Under the pieces are notes generated by a model. It did no database searches. It was not told the origin of the DNA and saw only the letters and a list, made by a program, of their open reading frames with translations. Shown piece after piece: positions 19,782 through 28,131 of a stretch of DNA of 64,000 bases; within the stretch, counting starts at the first letter, position 1, and each line of letters begins with the position of its first letter. The DNA comes from Streptomyces sp. NBC_00224 (GTDB taxonomy: Bacteria; Actinomycetota; Actinomycetes; Streptomycetales; Streptomycetaceae), in the NCBI RefSeq assembly GCF_041435195.1, contig NZ_CP108106.1:4498501-4562500 (forward strand), in the 5' to 3' direction. Made by a program: the position numbers and the translations under genes.

Positions 19782-20570
19782 ATGGCTCCACCCAAGCGAC
19801 CCGTCGGCACCGTCACGCGCGGCACCACCAATCCCAATCGGCTGCGCCGCATGGACCGCTGGATCGCCGAGGTCCACGGGCCCGCGCTGCGCCGCGCCGA
19901 CGCGCCGGTCGCGGTGGACCTGGGGTACGGGGCGGCCCCCTGGACGGCCGTCGAGCTGCTGCAGCGGCTGCGGACCGCCGCGCCCGCCGTGTCGGTGGTG
20001 GGGATCGAGATCGAGCCCGCCCGGGTCGCGGCCGCGAAGCCGTACGAGAGAGAGGGCCTCACCTTCCTGCACGGCGGCTTCGAGGTGCCGCTGCCCCATC
20101 CGCCGCTGCTGATCCGGGCGGCCAACGTGCTGCGGCAGTACGAGGAGGGCGAGGTCGCGGCGGTGTGGGCGCGGCTGTGCGGGCGGCTCGCGGAGGGCGG
20201 GCTGCTGGTCGAGGGCACCTGCGACGAGATCGGGCGGCGGCACGTGTGGGTGGCGCTCGACGCGTCTGGCCCGCGCACGGTGACGTTCGCGACCCGGCTC
20301 GGCTCCCTGGAGCGCCCCTCCGACCTGGCCGAGCGGCTGCCGAAGGCGCTGATCCACCGGAACGTGCCGGGCGAGCCGGTCCACGCGTTCCTGCGCGACT
20401 TCGACCGGGCGTGGGCGGCGGCGGCCCCGTACGCCTCGCTGGGCGCGCGGCAGCGGTGGATCCGGGCGGTCCGGGACCTGGCGGCGGACTGGCCACTGCG
20501 GGACGGGCCGCGGCGGTGGCGGCAGGGGGAGGTCACGGTGGAGTGGGAGGCGCTGGCGCCACGGGGGTGA
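19782..20570 (+). CDS. Class I SAM-dependent methyltransferase
   Basis: The 262-residue protein has a Rossmann methyltransferase core: AVDLGYGAAPWTAVELL is motif I (SAM loop), VVGIEIEPARVAAA motif II and LLIRAANVLRQY motif IV. The N-terminal GTTNPNRLRRMDRWIAE is seen in actinobacterial homologues beside mshA. The substrate is unknown; small-molecule or tRNA targets are both possible. Start ATG 19782 is taken because the open frame upstream is antisense to mshA. The 3' end runs into a short tandem repeat that includes the last codons. Confidence 0.82.
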   Translation: MAPPKRPVGTVTRGTTNPNRLRRMDRWIAEVHGPALRRADAPVAVDLGYGAAPWTAVELLQRLRTAAPAVSVVGIEIEPARVAAAKPYEREGLTFLHGGFEVPLPHPPLLIRAANVLRQYEEGEVAAVWARLCGRLAEGGLLVEGTCDEIGRRHVWVALDASGPRTVTFATRLGSLERPSDLAERLPKALIHRNVPGEPVHAFLRDFDRAWAAAAPYASLGARQRWIRAVRDLAADWPLRDGPRRWRQGEVTVEWEALAPRG

Positions 20571-20712
20571 AGCTGGCGCCATGGGGGGGTGAAGGCGGCG
20601 CCATGGGGGTGAAGGCGGGGGTGAGGACCGCGGTGAACCCGGGCCGACGGGGCGGCAGGACGGGTGACTTGCCGGGCGGCTTGACGGGCGGCTTGACGGG
20701 CGGCTTTCGGAG
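20553..20712. repeat. Two short tandem repeats after the methyltransferase gene
   Basis: From 20553 to about 20625 a 20-21-bp unit containing GCTGGCGCCATGGGGGTGAAG is repeated about three and a half times with small changes. From about 20670 to 20712 a 12-bp unit CTTGACGGGCGG is repeated three times. On the minus strand the second array would encode a Pro-Pro-Val-Lys repeat, but no good gene start supports translation. Confidence 0.7.
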
Positions 20713-20937
20713 TCGGCTGACCTCGCACGGGTGAATACCTGGGTCGGTCGGCGTCGAAGGGAACGCACTGCGCCTGCCGTTCGTCCCACACGCGGGGGGT
20801 GACCCGTGAGCTGCCGTCCGCCCCTGTCGTTTTGGGGGACGGCATGGCACCATCACGACGTTGCCAGAATGTTACTGACGGTAAATCACTTACCGTTTTT
20901 GCCTGGTGTAGTCCGGTTGTCCGGAGGGGGAGATTTA
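20713..20937. promoter_or_regulatory. Leader of the NlpC/P60 gene with an AT-rich hairpin/operator
   Basis: The segment before the NlpC/P60 start contains ACGGTAA (20878-20884) and TTACCGT (20890-20896), perfect 7-bp arms with loop ATCAC and five Ts following, and just upstream GTTACTGACGGTAA (20871-20884). It can be read as a 19-bp palindromic operator or as a terminator-like attenuator. It is one of the few AT-rich spots in the neighbourhood. MtrA, which controls wall hydrolases in actinobacteria and uses GTAAC-like half-sites, is a candidate binder by inference only. Confidence 0.4.
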
Positions 20938-22014
20938 GTGCAGCCGCGCCGCTTGGCCACCGCGATCACCGTGGTGTGCGCCTTGACCGTGCTCGCGATG
21001 CCGGCCACGGCGTTCGCCGCGCCGAATCCGAAGCCGGACCCGACCACGTCGACCGCTCCCCCGGCCCCGCCGGTGTCGTCGAAGAACCTCGACGACGTGC
21101 GCAAGGAGATAGACGAGCTCTACCGGCAGGCGGCGGTCGCGACCGAGGCGTACAACCAGGCCCAGGAGCAGACCAAGCTCCAGTCCGCCGAGATCGTGAA
21201 GATCGCCCAGGAGATCGTCAAGGGCGAGGAGCGGATCAAGCGCCTGAAGGACCAGGCGGGGGCGGCGGCCCGGCTGCAGTACCGCACGGGCGGGCTGCCG
21301 CTCGGCGCGCAGATGATGCTCAGCGGCAACCCGGACGGCTTCCTGGACGGCGCCGACCGGCTGCGCCAGGGCCAGCAGGCCAACCAGGGGATGCTGGCCG
21401 AACTGAACCGTACGCAACAGGACTTGGCGCAGTACTCGAAGGACGCCTCCGCCCAGTGGAGGAAGCTGGAGGCGAACCGGGTCAAGAAGGAGACCGCCAA
21501 GAAGGAGATCACCGGCAAGATCGCGGCCGCCGAGAAGCTGGAGTCCCAGCTGGAGGCGAAGGAGCGCGAGCGGCTGGCGGAGCTGGAACGGCAGCAGCAG
21601 TACAAGGCGCAGACGGAATGGCTCAGTTCGGGGATATTGAAGGAGATCAACGGCAGGGCGAGCGAGCAGGGCCGCAAGGCGGTCAAGTTCGCGACCGACC
21701 AGATCGGCAAGCCGTACCTATGGGGAGCGGAGGGGCCGAAGTCGTACGACTGCTCGGGCCTGACCTCCCAGGCGTGGCTGGCGGCGGGCACGGGCATTCC
21801 GCGCACCTCGCAGGAGCAGTGGGCGCAGCTGCCGCATGTCGCCGTCAAGGACATGCGCCCGGGCGATCTCATCATCTACTTCTCGGACGCGACGCACGTC
21901 GGGATGTACGTCGGCGACGGCGCGATCGTGCACGCCCCCCGGCCGGGGCGGAACGTGACGGTCGCGGGTGCGGGCACGATGCCGATCCTGGGAGTCGTCC
22001 GCCCGGACAGGTGA
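20938..22014 (+). CDS. Secreted NlpC/P60 peptidoglycan endopeptidase (RipA-like)
   Basis: The 358-residue protein starts with GTG at 20938 after GGAGGGGGAG. A signal peptide (residues 1-28, ending ATAFAAP) is followed by a long coiled coil (about 55-240, rich in Lys, Glu, Gln and Ala) and a C-terminal NlpC/P60 domain. The catalytic Cys is in KSYDCSGLTSQAW, the His in SDATHVGMYVG, and a third polar residue in IVHAPRPG. It should cut D-glutamyl-diaminopimelate bonds in stem peptides; in RipA-type proteins the coiled coil holds the enzyme inactive until activation. It likely acts in growth or cell separation. Confidence 0.9.
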   Translation: MQPRRLATAITVVCALTVLAMPATAFAAPNPKPDPTTSTAPPAPPVSSKNLDDVRKEIDELYRQAAVATEAYNQAQEQTKLQSAEIVKIAQEIVKGEERIKRLKDQAGAAARLQYRTGGLPLGAQMMLSGNPDGFLDGADRLRQGQQANQGMLAELNRTQQDLAQYSKDASAQWRKLEANRVKKETAKKEITGKIAAAEKLESQLEAKERERLAELERQQQYKAQTEWLSSGILKEINGRASEQGRKAVKFATDQIGKPYLWGAEGPKSYDCSGLTSQAWLAAGTGIPRTSQEQWAQLPHVAVKDMRPGDLIIYFSDATHVGMYVGDGAIVHAPRPGRNVTVAGAGTMPILGVVRPDR

Positions 22015-22062
22015 GACGTCGGCCACCCGGACCGGTGAGACGTCGGTCACCCGGGCGGCGGA
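22003..22062. repeat. 24-bp tandem duplication after the NlpC/P60 gene
   Basis: The unit GGACAGGTGAGACGTCGGCC plus CACC is repeated with three changes (about 22006-22029 and 22030-22053), and a degenerate third piece (GCGCGTGAGGCGTC) follows near 22077. The stop codon of the NlpC/P60 gene lies inside the first unit. Confidence 0.65.
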
Positions 22063-22251
22063 GGGCCTGCACCCGGGCGCGTGAGGCGTCATGCGCCCGG
22101 ACAAGTGCGGCATGTGGCATATGCCATGAGCCATTTGCCGAACAGTCACCGAACGCCATTCCGCTGCGCGGTCCACTGACGCTAGGGTCCGGGACTGGCG
22201 GCAACGCAGCCCGGCGTTCCGCGGCGCGCCCTCGGGAGGAGGGAGACCGGA

Positions 22252-23691
22252 ATGCCCGCACCGCATATGTGGTCCCCTCGCACGCCCCCGCCGGGACCGG
22301 GCGAACCGGCCCCGGTCGCCCCTGCTGCCCCGGGCCCCCTGACCCCGTCCGCCGGCCTTCCGGGGACGCGTGTGCCCGACGGACTGGTGGGCGCCGGCGG
22401 TCCCGATGCCCTCGCGGGCGCGGGTGGAGCGGTCGTGCCGACGGCGCCGGGTGCGCCCGGTACGAGCGGCACGGGGCTGGAGGTGGCTCCCCACGGCACC
22501 GCGCCGCAGGCAGCCGCGACCGCCGCCCTCAACCTCCTCGTCATCGAGGACGACCCCGGCGGCCCCTTCACCGTCTCCGAGCTGCTGCACACCGCCGGGA
22601 CCCGGGTGCGGATCCGTACCGCGCGCAATCTCACCGAGGCCGAGCGGCTGCTCACCGATGACGTGAACTGCATCCTGCTCGACCTCGCGCTGCCCGGCCG
22701 CGACCCCGACGACGAGCTCGCCGCGCTGCGGCACCTGCTGCGGCTCGCGCCCCGGCACGCGGTCCTCGCCCTCACCGCCTCCACCCACGCCGAACGCGCC
22801 GCCGAGGCCGTCCGCGTCGGCGCGCAGGACTACCTCTTCCGCGACGAGCTGGACGGCAGACTGCTGAGCCGGGCCATCCGGTACGCGGTGGAGCGCAAGC
22901 GCGCCGACACGGCGCAGTACAAGCTCGCGGAGTCACGGCTGCGCGCCCAGGAGAACGCCCGCCTGGAGCGCGGGCTGCTCCCGACGCCGCTCCTGGACGG
23001 CTCCGACCTGCGGTTCGCCGCCCGCTACCGGCCGGGCCGGTCCCGCGCCCTGCTCGGCGGCGACTTCTACGACACGGTCCGCACCCCCGACGGCACCGTC
23101 CACGCGATGATCGGCGACGTCTGCGGCCACGGCCCCGACGAAGCCGCCCTCGGGGTCGAACTCCGCATCGCCTGGCGGACGTTGACGCTGGCGGGCCTGT
23201 GCGGCGACGCGCTCCTGACGACCCTTCAGCAGGTCCTGGAGCACGAGCGCGACGGCGACGAGATCTTCGCGACGCTCTGCACGGTCGACATCGCCCCGGA
23301 CGGCCGGCGCGCCGAACTGAGCCTGGCGGGCCACCCGGCCCCGCTGATCGCCCGCCCGGGCAGCCCCGCGAGCCTGCTCGCGTACGAGAGCGGGGGCCCG
23401 GCGCTCGGGCTGCTCCCCCAGACCCGCTGGCCGCGCCGCCGGGTCGAACTGGGCGAGGCGTGGAGCCTGTTGATGTACACGGACGGTCTGATCGAGGGCC
23501 GCACCGGCGTCGGCAACCAGCGCCTGGGCCAGGAAGGCATGACCGACATGGTCAACCGTCTGCTGACGACGGGCCTGCGCGGCGAGTCACTCCTGGAGGC
23601 GGCGGTCACCGAGGCCCGCGAGCTCAACGGCGGTGAACTCACCGACGATGTGGCGGTGTTGCTGCTCGAAAGGGCACGGCCGGGCGACTGA
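22252..23691 (+). CDS. Response-regulator-linked PP2C (SpoIIE-type) serine phosphatase
   Basis: The 479-residue protein has a disordered Pro/Gly/Ala N-terminus (1-90). A receiver domain follows (about 92-215): NLLVIEDDPGG, phosphoacceptor Asp in CILLDLALPG, and VGAQDYLFRDEL. A short coiled linker (RLRAQENARLERGLLP) leads to a SpoIIE/PP2C phosphatase domain (about 245-476) with metal-binding GGDFYD, IGDVCGHGPDEAAL, SLAGHPAPL, TDGL and DDVAVLLLE. RsbP/RsbU-type enzymes dephosphorylate anti-anti-sigma factors. The receiver suggests control by an unlinked histidine kinase. Target unknown; no sigma-factor gene is adjacent. It ends 24 bp from convergent DUF2516. Confidence 0.9.
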   Translation: MPAPHMWSPRTPPPGPGEPAPVAPAAPGPLTPSAGLPGTRVPDGLVGAGGPDALAGAGGAVVPTAPGAPGTSGTGLEVAPHGTAPQAAATAALNLLVIEDDPGGPFTVSELLHTAGTRVRIRTARNLTEAERLLTDDVNCILLDLALPGRDPDDELAALRHLLRLAPRHAVLALTASTHAERAAEAVRVGAQDYLFRDELDGRLLSRAIRYAVERKRADTAQYKLAESRLRAQENARLERGLLPTPLLDGSDLRFAARYRPGRSRALLGGDFYDTVRTPDGTVHAMIGDVCGHGPDEAALGVELRIAWRTLTLAGLCGDALLTTLQQVLEHERDGDEIFATLCTVDIAPDGRRAELSLAGHPAPLIARPGSPASLLAYESGGPALGLLPQTRWPRRRVELGEAWSLLMYTDGLIEGRTGVGNQRLGQEGMTDMVNRLLTTGLRGESLLEAAVTEARELNGGELTDDVAVLLLERARPGD

Positions 23692-23715
23692 CCCGTACGT
23701 ACGCGAACGGACGCG

Positions 23716-24069
23716 CTAGCGGCCGCCGTTGTACGGCCCGTACGGACCGTCGCTGCTCGATCCGCCGCTGCGGCCGCCGCGCCCGCGCCCGCGCCCGCCG
23801 CCGATCTGGCGCACCGCCGGGCGGACGTCCACGATGTAGACGATCACCGCCACCGCGCCGATGACCGGCAGGAACGAGAGCAGCGGGAACAGCACGCTGA
23901 CCAGCAGCGCGATGGCCAGGATGATCAGCCAGAACGGCTTGGTCTGCTTGTCCACCGCACGGAACGCGTCCTCGCGGCGGAGGGCCGCATCCACGAGCGC
24001 GAACAGACTCAATGCGGTCAGGGCTGTACTCAGCAGCCACATGAACCCCGTGAATCCCTGCATCAGCAC
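23716..24069 (-). CDS. DUF2516 small membrane protein
   Basis: The 117-residue protein has about three membrane helices (FMWLLSTALTALSLFALVDAAL, FWLIILAIALLVSVLFPLLSFLP and IGAVAVIVYIVDV) and a Gly/Arg/Ser-rich basic tail. This matches the actinobacterial DUF2516 family, whose function is unknown. Start GTG 24069 or ATG 24063 are both possible. The gene lies downstream of the HBHA-like and XRE genes on the same strand, 100 bp away. Confidence 0.8.
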   Translation of the reverse strand: MLMQGFTGFMWLLSTALTALSLFALVDAALRREDAFRAVDKQTKPFWLIILAIALLVSVLFPLLSFLPVIGAVAVIVYIVDVRPAVRQIGGGRGRGRGGRSGGSSSDGPYGPYNGGR

Positions 24070-24169
24070 GGTCGTCCACCACCTTTCCCGGAATCGCTCC
24101 TACGCGGCCAAGGTACCCGTCAAACGAGGCGGACACCGAAAAGGTGCCCGCCGCCGCGACGGCACCCGC

Positions 24170-24787
24170 TCACTCCGAGGTCTTGGCCGAGGTCGTGGTC
24201 TTCTTGGCCGTGCTCTTGCGCGCGGTCGCCTTCTTGGCGGGCGCGGGCTTGGCCTCGGCGGAGGCGGACGCGTCGGACGGCTCGGCGGAGTCGGCGGCCG
24301 GGGCCTCGGCAGCGGGCTCCGGGTCCGGCTCGACGGCCTCGGCGACCTCCAAGATCTCCTCGGCGGCCTCGCCGCGCCACTCCTTGACGACCTCCTGGCC
24401 GCGCTCGGCCACCTTGTCGTACCCCTCACGGGCCTTGACCAGGGACTCGGCGGCGAAGCCGACCGCCTGGAGGGCGAGGTGCTGGACGGAGTCGCCCAGC
24501 TTCTTCACATCGCCGTCGAGCGCGCCGACGACCTCGTTCACCTTCGCGGTGACGGCGGCCTGGGCCTCCTTGGCCTGGGCGACGACCTTGTCCTGGACGA
24601 CCTTGGGGTCGGTCTTGCGCACGGCCTCGATCCGCGCCGGGACCTCGGTCTGGATCCGCTCGACAAGCACCGGGATCTTCTCCGGGACCTTCGCGGCCTG
24701 CTTGGCGCCGAGGTCGAGCGCGCCGGCGACGAAGAAGAGGGGCTTGGGGTCGGTCAGGGCGTTACGCAGCTCATCGGTGACGGCCAT
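24170..24787 (-). CDS. Heparin-binding haemagglutinin (HBHA)-like helical protein
   Basis: The 205-residue protein is nearly all helix in its first 150 residues, with conserved start MAVTDELRNALTDPKPLFFVAGALDLG. It ends in an acidic Glu/Ala/Pro stretch (150-180) and a Lys/Ala/Thr-rich basic tail. This matches mycobacterial HBHA, whose Lys-rich tail binds polyanions; in soil actinobacteria the role is more likely nucleoid, cell-envelope or lipid-inclusion association. No signal peptide is seen. It follows the XRE gene by about 40 bp, as hbhA follows a small XRE gene in mycobacteria, so the pair is probably an operon. Confidence 0.85.
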   Translation of the reverse strand: MAVTDELRNALTDPKPLFFVAGALDLGAKQAAKVPEKIPVLVERIQTEVPARIEAVRKTDPKVVQDKVVAQAKEAQAAVTAKVNEVVGALDGDVKKLGDSVQHLALQAVGFAAESLVKAREGYDKVAERGQEVVKEWRGEAAEEILEVAEAVEPDPEPAAEAPAADSAEPSDASASAEAKPAPAKKATARKSTAKKTTTSAKTSE

Positions 24788-24828
24788 GCTGGTTTCCTCC
24801 CGGATCAGTACGTCGATCAGTACGTGGC

Positions 24829-25266
24829 TCAGCTCTTGGGAGCCGATGGGGCATCGCCCGTGCCGTCGTCCTCGCCCCGGCCCTTGTCCCGGCTCGCGGC
24901 CGAAGCAGGTGCGTCCGCGTCGAGCCCGTTCTCCTTGCGGAAGGACTCGTAGATCTGGATCAGCACCTGCTTCTGCCGCTCGTCGAGCGAGGGGTCGGCG
25001 AGGATGACACTCCGTGTCCCGGCCGCTTCCGGCGCCCGTTCGTCGAGGATCCCGGCCTGCACGTACAGCGTCTCGGCGGAGATCCGCAGCGCCTTGGCGA
25101 GCTGCTGCAGGATGTCCGCGCTCGGCTTGCGCAGCCCGCGCTCGATCTGGCTCAGATACGGATTGGACACCCCGGCGGCATCCGCGAGCTGCCGCAACGA
25201 GAGCTGGGCGTTACGCCGCTGCTCGCGCAGGAACCCGCCGAGATTGCCGACGTTGAGTGATGCCAT
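24829..25266 (-). CDS. XRE-family helix-turn-helix regulator upstream of hbhA
   Basis: The 145-residue protein has an N-terminal XRE helix-turn-helix (residues 8-65): LREQRRNAQLSLRQLADAAGVSNPYLSQIERGLRKPSADILQQLAKALRIS. A helical segment (DPSLDERQKQVLIQIYESFRKENG) may be a dimerisation region, and the tail is a disordered acidic stretch. It resembles mycobacterial Rv0474, which also precedes hbhA. A 28-bp near-perfect palindrome lies 27 bp upstream of its start and is the obvious autoregulatory operator. Confidence 0.88.
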   Translation of the reverse strand: MASLNVGNLGGFLREQRRNAQLSLRQLADAAGVSNPYLSQIERGLRKPSADILQQLAKALRISAETLYVQAGILDERAPEAAGTRSVILADPSLDERQKQVLIQIYESFRKENGLDADAPASAASRDKGRGEDDGTGDAPSAPKS

Positions 25267-25292
25267 GCCTCGATACTGCCCCTTCCCTGCTA

Positions 25293-25320
25293 ACTATTGC
25301 AAGCAGGTGCTTGCAATAGT
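25293..25320. promoter_or_regulatory. 28-bp palindromic operator of the XRE/hbhA operon
   Basis: Perfect 13-bp arms ACTATTGCAAGCA (25293-25305) and TGCTTGCAATAGT (25308-25320) are separated by GG. It is strongly AT-biased compared with its surroundings and lies between the XRE start and the end of the YceI gene, where the XRE promoter must be. Confidence 0.8.
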
Positions 25321-25362
25321 GTGCAGCGCCACGTCGGTGCGCCCCCGATGCGGCGCGCCCCC

Positions 25363-25926
25363 TCAGGCCAGGGCCGCCTCGACATCCAGCGTGATCTTGA
25401 TCGCGTCGCCGAGCATCGCGCCCGTCGCGCCGCCCGTCACCCCGAAGGCCTTGCGGCTGATCTGGGTGGTGGCGGTGAAGCCCGCGACCGGGCGGTCCTG
25501 GTAGCCCTTGCCGAAGCCGAGCAGCTCCAGTTCGAGAGTGACGGGGCAGGTGACGCCGTGGACGGTCAGTTCGCCGTCGGCCAGGAAGCCGTCGCCCTCG
25601 CCCGCACGGATCCCCGTCGAGCGGAAGGTCATCTCGGGGAACTCCGCCGCGTGCAGGAACTCCTCCGACCGTATGTGGTTGTCACGCTGTTCGTGCGCCG
25701 TGGAGACGGACGCGACCTGGATCGTCGCGACCACCGACGACTCCAGCGGGTTCTCGGCGAGTACGATCTCGCCGCTGAATTCGTCGAACCGGCCGCGTAC
25801 GTTGGCGACGCCCAAGTGACGTACGGCGAAAGCGATTTCGGTGTGGACCGGGTCGATGACCCAGGTGCCCGGGGTGTATCCGGGCAGCGTGGCGGCCGTG
25901 GCGGTCGGCTCAGGAGAAGTGGTCAT
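25363..25926 (-). CDS. YceI-family lipid-binding protein
   Basis: The 187-residue protein is a YceI beta-barrel (lipocalin-like fold that holds long isoprenoids): GTWVIDPVHTEIAFAVRHLGVANVRGRFDEFSGEI at the start, HIRSEEFLHAAEFPEMTFRST in the middle and FTATTQISRKAFGVTGG at the end. No signal peptide is present, so it is probably cytoplasmic, unlike E. coli YceI. Start ATG 25926 gives MTTSPEPT; a longer frame upstream is not supported. Ligand unknown; polyisoprenoid quinone precursors are the family precedent. Confidence 0.9.
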   Translation of the reverse strand: MTTSPEPTATAATLPGYTPGTWVIDPVHTEIAFAVRHLGVANVRGRFDEFSGEIVLAENPLESSVVATIQVASVSTAHEQRDNHIRSEEFLHAAEFPEMTFRSTGIRAGEGDGFLADGELTVHGVTCPVTLELELLGFGKGYQDRPVAGFTATTQISRKAFGVTGGATGAMLGDAIKITLDVEAALA

Positions 25927-26062
25927 GACGGGTGAGGCCCCCCAGAAGGCGTGAGCGGACAGGTGTCGTGTGTGCCGAGCCTTGCTTGAACCCTCCACAA
26001 CATAGTGAGTCGGCGTCCCTCGCGCACCCAACTGCCTTATCCCGCAGGGATGTTGAACACCC

Positions 26063-28123
26063 TCAACCGAGCGCGTCCGGCAGCGGCCTGCTGTGCAGGA
26101 CCTCCAGCCGGGACACCGCCCTCGTCAGCACCACGTACAGCCGGTGCAGCCCCCGCTCCTCCGCCTCCGCGATCGCGGCCGGCTCCACGGCCACCACATG
26201 GTCGTACTCCAGGCCCTTCGCCACCGTCGCGGGCAGCACCGTCACCCGGGCCGCCGCCGTCAGGTCGTCCGCCTCCGCCGTCGCCACGCCCGCCGCCGCG
26301 AGGGCCGCGCGCAGCTCCGGCACGTCCGCGTCGGACGCGATCACGCCCACCGAGCCCTCTCGCGCGAGCGCCGCCCGTACGGAGTCCACGAGCGCGGACC
26401 GCACGTCCTCGACGCGCCGCAGCGCCAGTTCGCCGTCCCGGCGCAGCGAGCGGGACGGCGGTACGGCGACGTCGAGCGCCCCGAGCAGCCCGTTCGCCAG
26501 GGCCACGATCGCCGCCGGGACCCGGAAGCCGGTCGTCAGCGGGACCACCGGGGCATCCGGCTTGCCCAGGTGCGCCAGGTGCTCGGGCCAGTCGCGGGCC
26601 GCCCACGGGGTGGTGCCCTGCGCCAGGTCGCCGAGCACGGTCAGCGAGCCGAAGCCGGAGCGGCGGGCGACGGCCCGGCACTGCATCGGGGAGAGGTCCT
26701 GCGCCTCGTCGACGACGATGTGGCCGTATCCCTGCGGGCGTTCGACCAGTCCCGCGAGCTCGTCGAGCAGGACCTGGTCGGCCGCCGACCACTTGGCCGA
26801 CTTGTACGAGCGCGGCGCCCGGCTCCACAGCAGCCGCTTCTGCTCCTCGGCGCCGAGCACGCCGTCGGCGGCCGCCGCCAGCGCGTCCGGGTCGGTGAAG
26901 AGCGCCGCCAGGACCTCCTCGGGCGTGACCTTCGGCCAGGCCGCGTCCACGAACGCGGAGACCGGGCGGGCCCGTGAAATCCGTTGCAGCCAGGTGTTGT
27001 TCATCGGCCCGGCCCGGCGCTCGGCCTCCAGCTGGATGACGCGGACGGCCCGGCTGCGGACCCGCTCGCGGCCCACGGCGTACGGGGGCGCCTCGGCCCG
27101 TACCTCCTCGACGATCTTCGCCAGCTCGCCGCCGGTCACCCGCCAGCGGTACGAGCCGTCGGGCACCTCGACCGGCTCGTACCGCCCGGCCGGGTCGTCC
27201 ACGCGCGCGTAGAGCGCCCGGTGCAGCACCCGCGCCATCCGGGCGTCGTGCTTGACGGCCGCCGCGGCCGCGTCGTCGACCGCCCGGACGGGCCCGCGCG
27301 CGACCTCGTCGTCGACCGTCGACTGCCGGATGTCGATCTCGCCGAGGGCGGGCAGAACCTGGGCGATGTAGTGGAGGAAGGTCCGGTTGGGGCCGAGGAC
27401 CAGGAGGCCGCCGCGCTGGATGCGCTGCGGATAGGTGTAGAGCAGATACGCGGCCCGGTGCAGCCCGACGGCCGTCTTGCCGGTGCCGGGGGCGCCCTGG
27501 ACGCAGAGGGACCGGCCGAGCTCGGAGCGTACGAGGTCGTCCTGCTCGGGCTGGATGGTGGCGGCGATGTCGCGCATGGGGCCGACGCGGGGGCGCTCGA
27601 TCTCGGCGGCGAGGATGCCGCCGGGGGCGCCGTTCTGCTCGTCGTTGTGCCCGGCCCCCAGCCGCTCGTCCTCCATGCTCGTGAGGTCCTCGGGGGCGCC
27701 GAGGCTGCCCGGGGCCCAGCCGAAGCGGCGGCGGACGGCGACACCCAGCGGGTCGCGGGCCCCGGCCTGGTAGAAGGTCCGCGAGACGGGCGCCCGCCAG
27801 TCGACGACCAGCGGCGGCGCCGAGGGGTGCTCGCTGATGCGGCGGCGGCCGATGTAGTAGCGCTGCCCGGCGTGGTCGCCGGACGCCCCACCGCCCTCGA
27901 AGTCGAGCCGCCCGAAGAACAGCGGACTGTCCGGCTCCTGCCGCAACTCCTTGGCCCAGCTGCGCAGTTGATAGCCGAGCACTTCGGCGTCCGCGCCGGA
28001 GGCGAACGCGTTCTCACCGATCACGACCCGGACGTCCGCACCCTCGACCATGCCGGTCAGGGCCGCGCGGCAGGCTTCGTGGTAGGTCCGTTCCTGACTG
28101 AGTTCGCGGTCGAGTGGCGTCAT
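26063..28123 (-). CDS. helD: HelD/HelR-type RNA polymerase recycling ATPase
   Basis: The 686-residue UvrD-like ATPase has Walker A GAPGTGKT (210-217), Walker B VVDEAQD (471-476) and later SF1 helicase motifs (TTGFRVPAAIV, TVLPATVAKGLEYDHV, RLYVVLTRAVSRLEVL). The N-terminal 200 residues form an acidic arm (KELRQEPDSPLFFGRLDF, YYIGRRRI) like that which HelD inserts into the RNA polymerase channel. HelD releases stalled polymerase, and some Streptomyces relatives (HelR) protect it from rifamycins. It lies 107 bp downstream of a tetR gene on the same strand; three GTAAC-type half-sites occupy the gap. Confidence 0.88.
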   Translation of the reverse strand: MTPLDRELSQERTYHEACRAALTGMVEGADVRVVIGENAFASGADAEVLGYQLRSWAKELRQEPDSPLFFGRLDFEGGGASGDHAGQRYYIGRRRISEHPSAPPLVVDWRAPVSRTFYQAGARDPLGVAVRRRFGWAPGSLGAPEDLTSMEDERLGAGHNDEQNGAPGGILAAEIERPRVGPMRDIAATIQPEQDDLVRSELGRSLCVQGAPGTGKTAVGLHRAAYLLYTYPQRIQRGGLLVLGPNRTFLHYIAQVLPALGEIDIRQSTVDDEVARGPVRAVDDAAAAAVKHDARMARVLHRALYARVDDPAGRYEPVEVPDGSYRWRVTGGELAKIVEEVRAEAPPYAVGRERVRSRAVRVIQLEAERRAGPMNNTWLQRISRARPVSAFVDAAWPKVTPEEVLAALFTDPDALAAAADGVLGAEEQKRLLWSRAPRSYKSAKWSAADQVLLDELAGLVERPQGYGHIVVDEAQDLSPMQCRAVARRSGFGSLTVLGDLAQGTTPWAARDWPEHLAHLGKPDAPVVPLTTGFRVPAAIVALANGLLGALDVAVPPSRSLRRDGELALRRVEDVRSALVDSVRAALAREGSVGVIASDADVPELRAALAAAGVATAEADDLTAAARVTVLPATVAKGLEYDHVVAVEPAAIAEAEERGLHRLYVVLTRAVSRLEVLHSRPLPDALG

Positions 28124-28131
28124 GGGATCCA

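Noticed and set aside
18051..20570. An 839-codon open frame on the plus strand
   Set aside because: Its first two thirds are antisense to mshA and the YbjN gene; only the part from ATG 19782 has family features (methyltransferase).
20533..20856. Minus-strand frame encoding a Pro-Pro-Val-Lys repeat
   Set aside because: The repeat comes from the 12-bp tandem array; no ribosome site or homology supports a gene.
20720..20860. Possible c-di-AMP (ydaO) riboswitch before the NlpC/P60 gene, because such genes often have one and GGGGTGACCCGTGAGCTGCC looked suggestive
   Set aside because: The conserved ydaO blocks are not recognisable in the right order or spacing; a covariance search (RF00379) would be needed to revive it.
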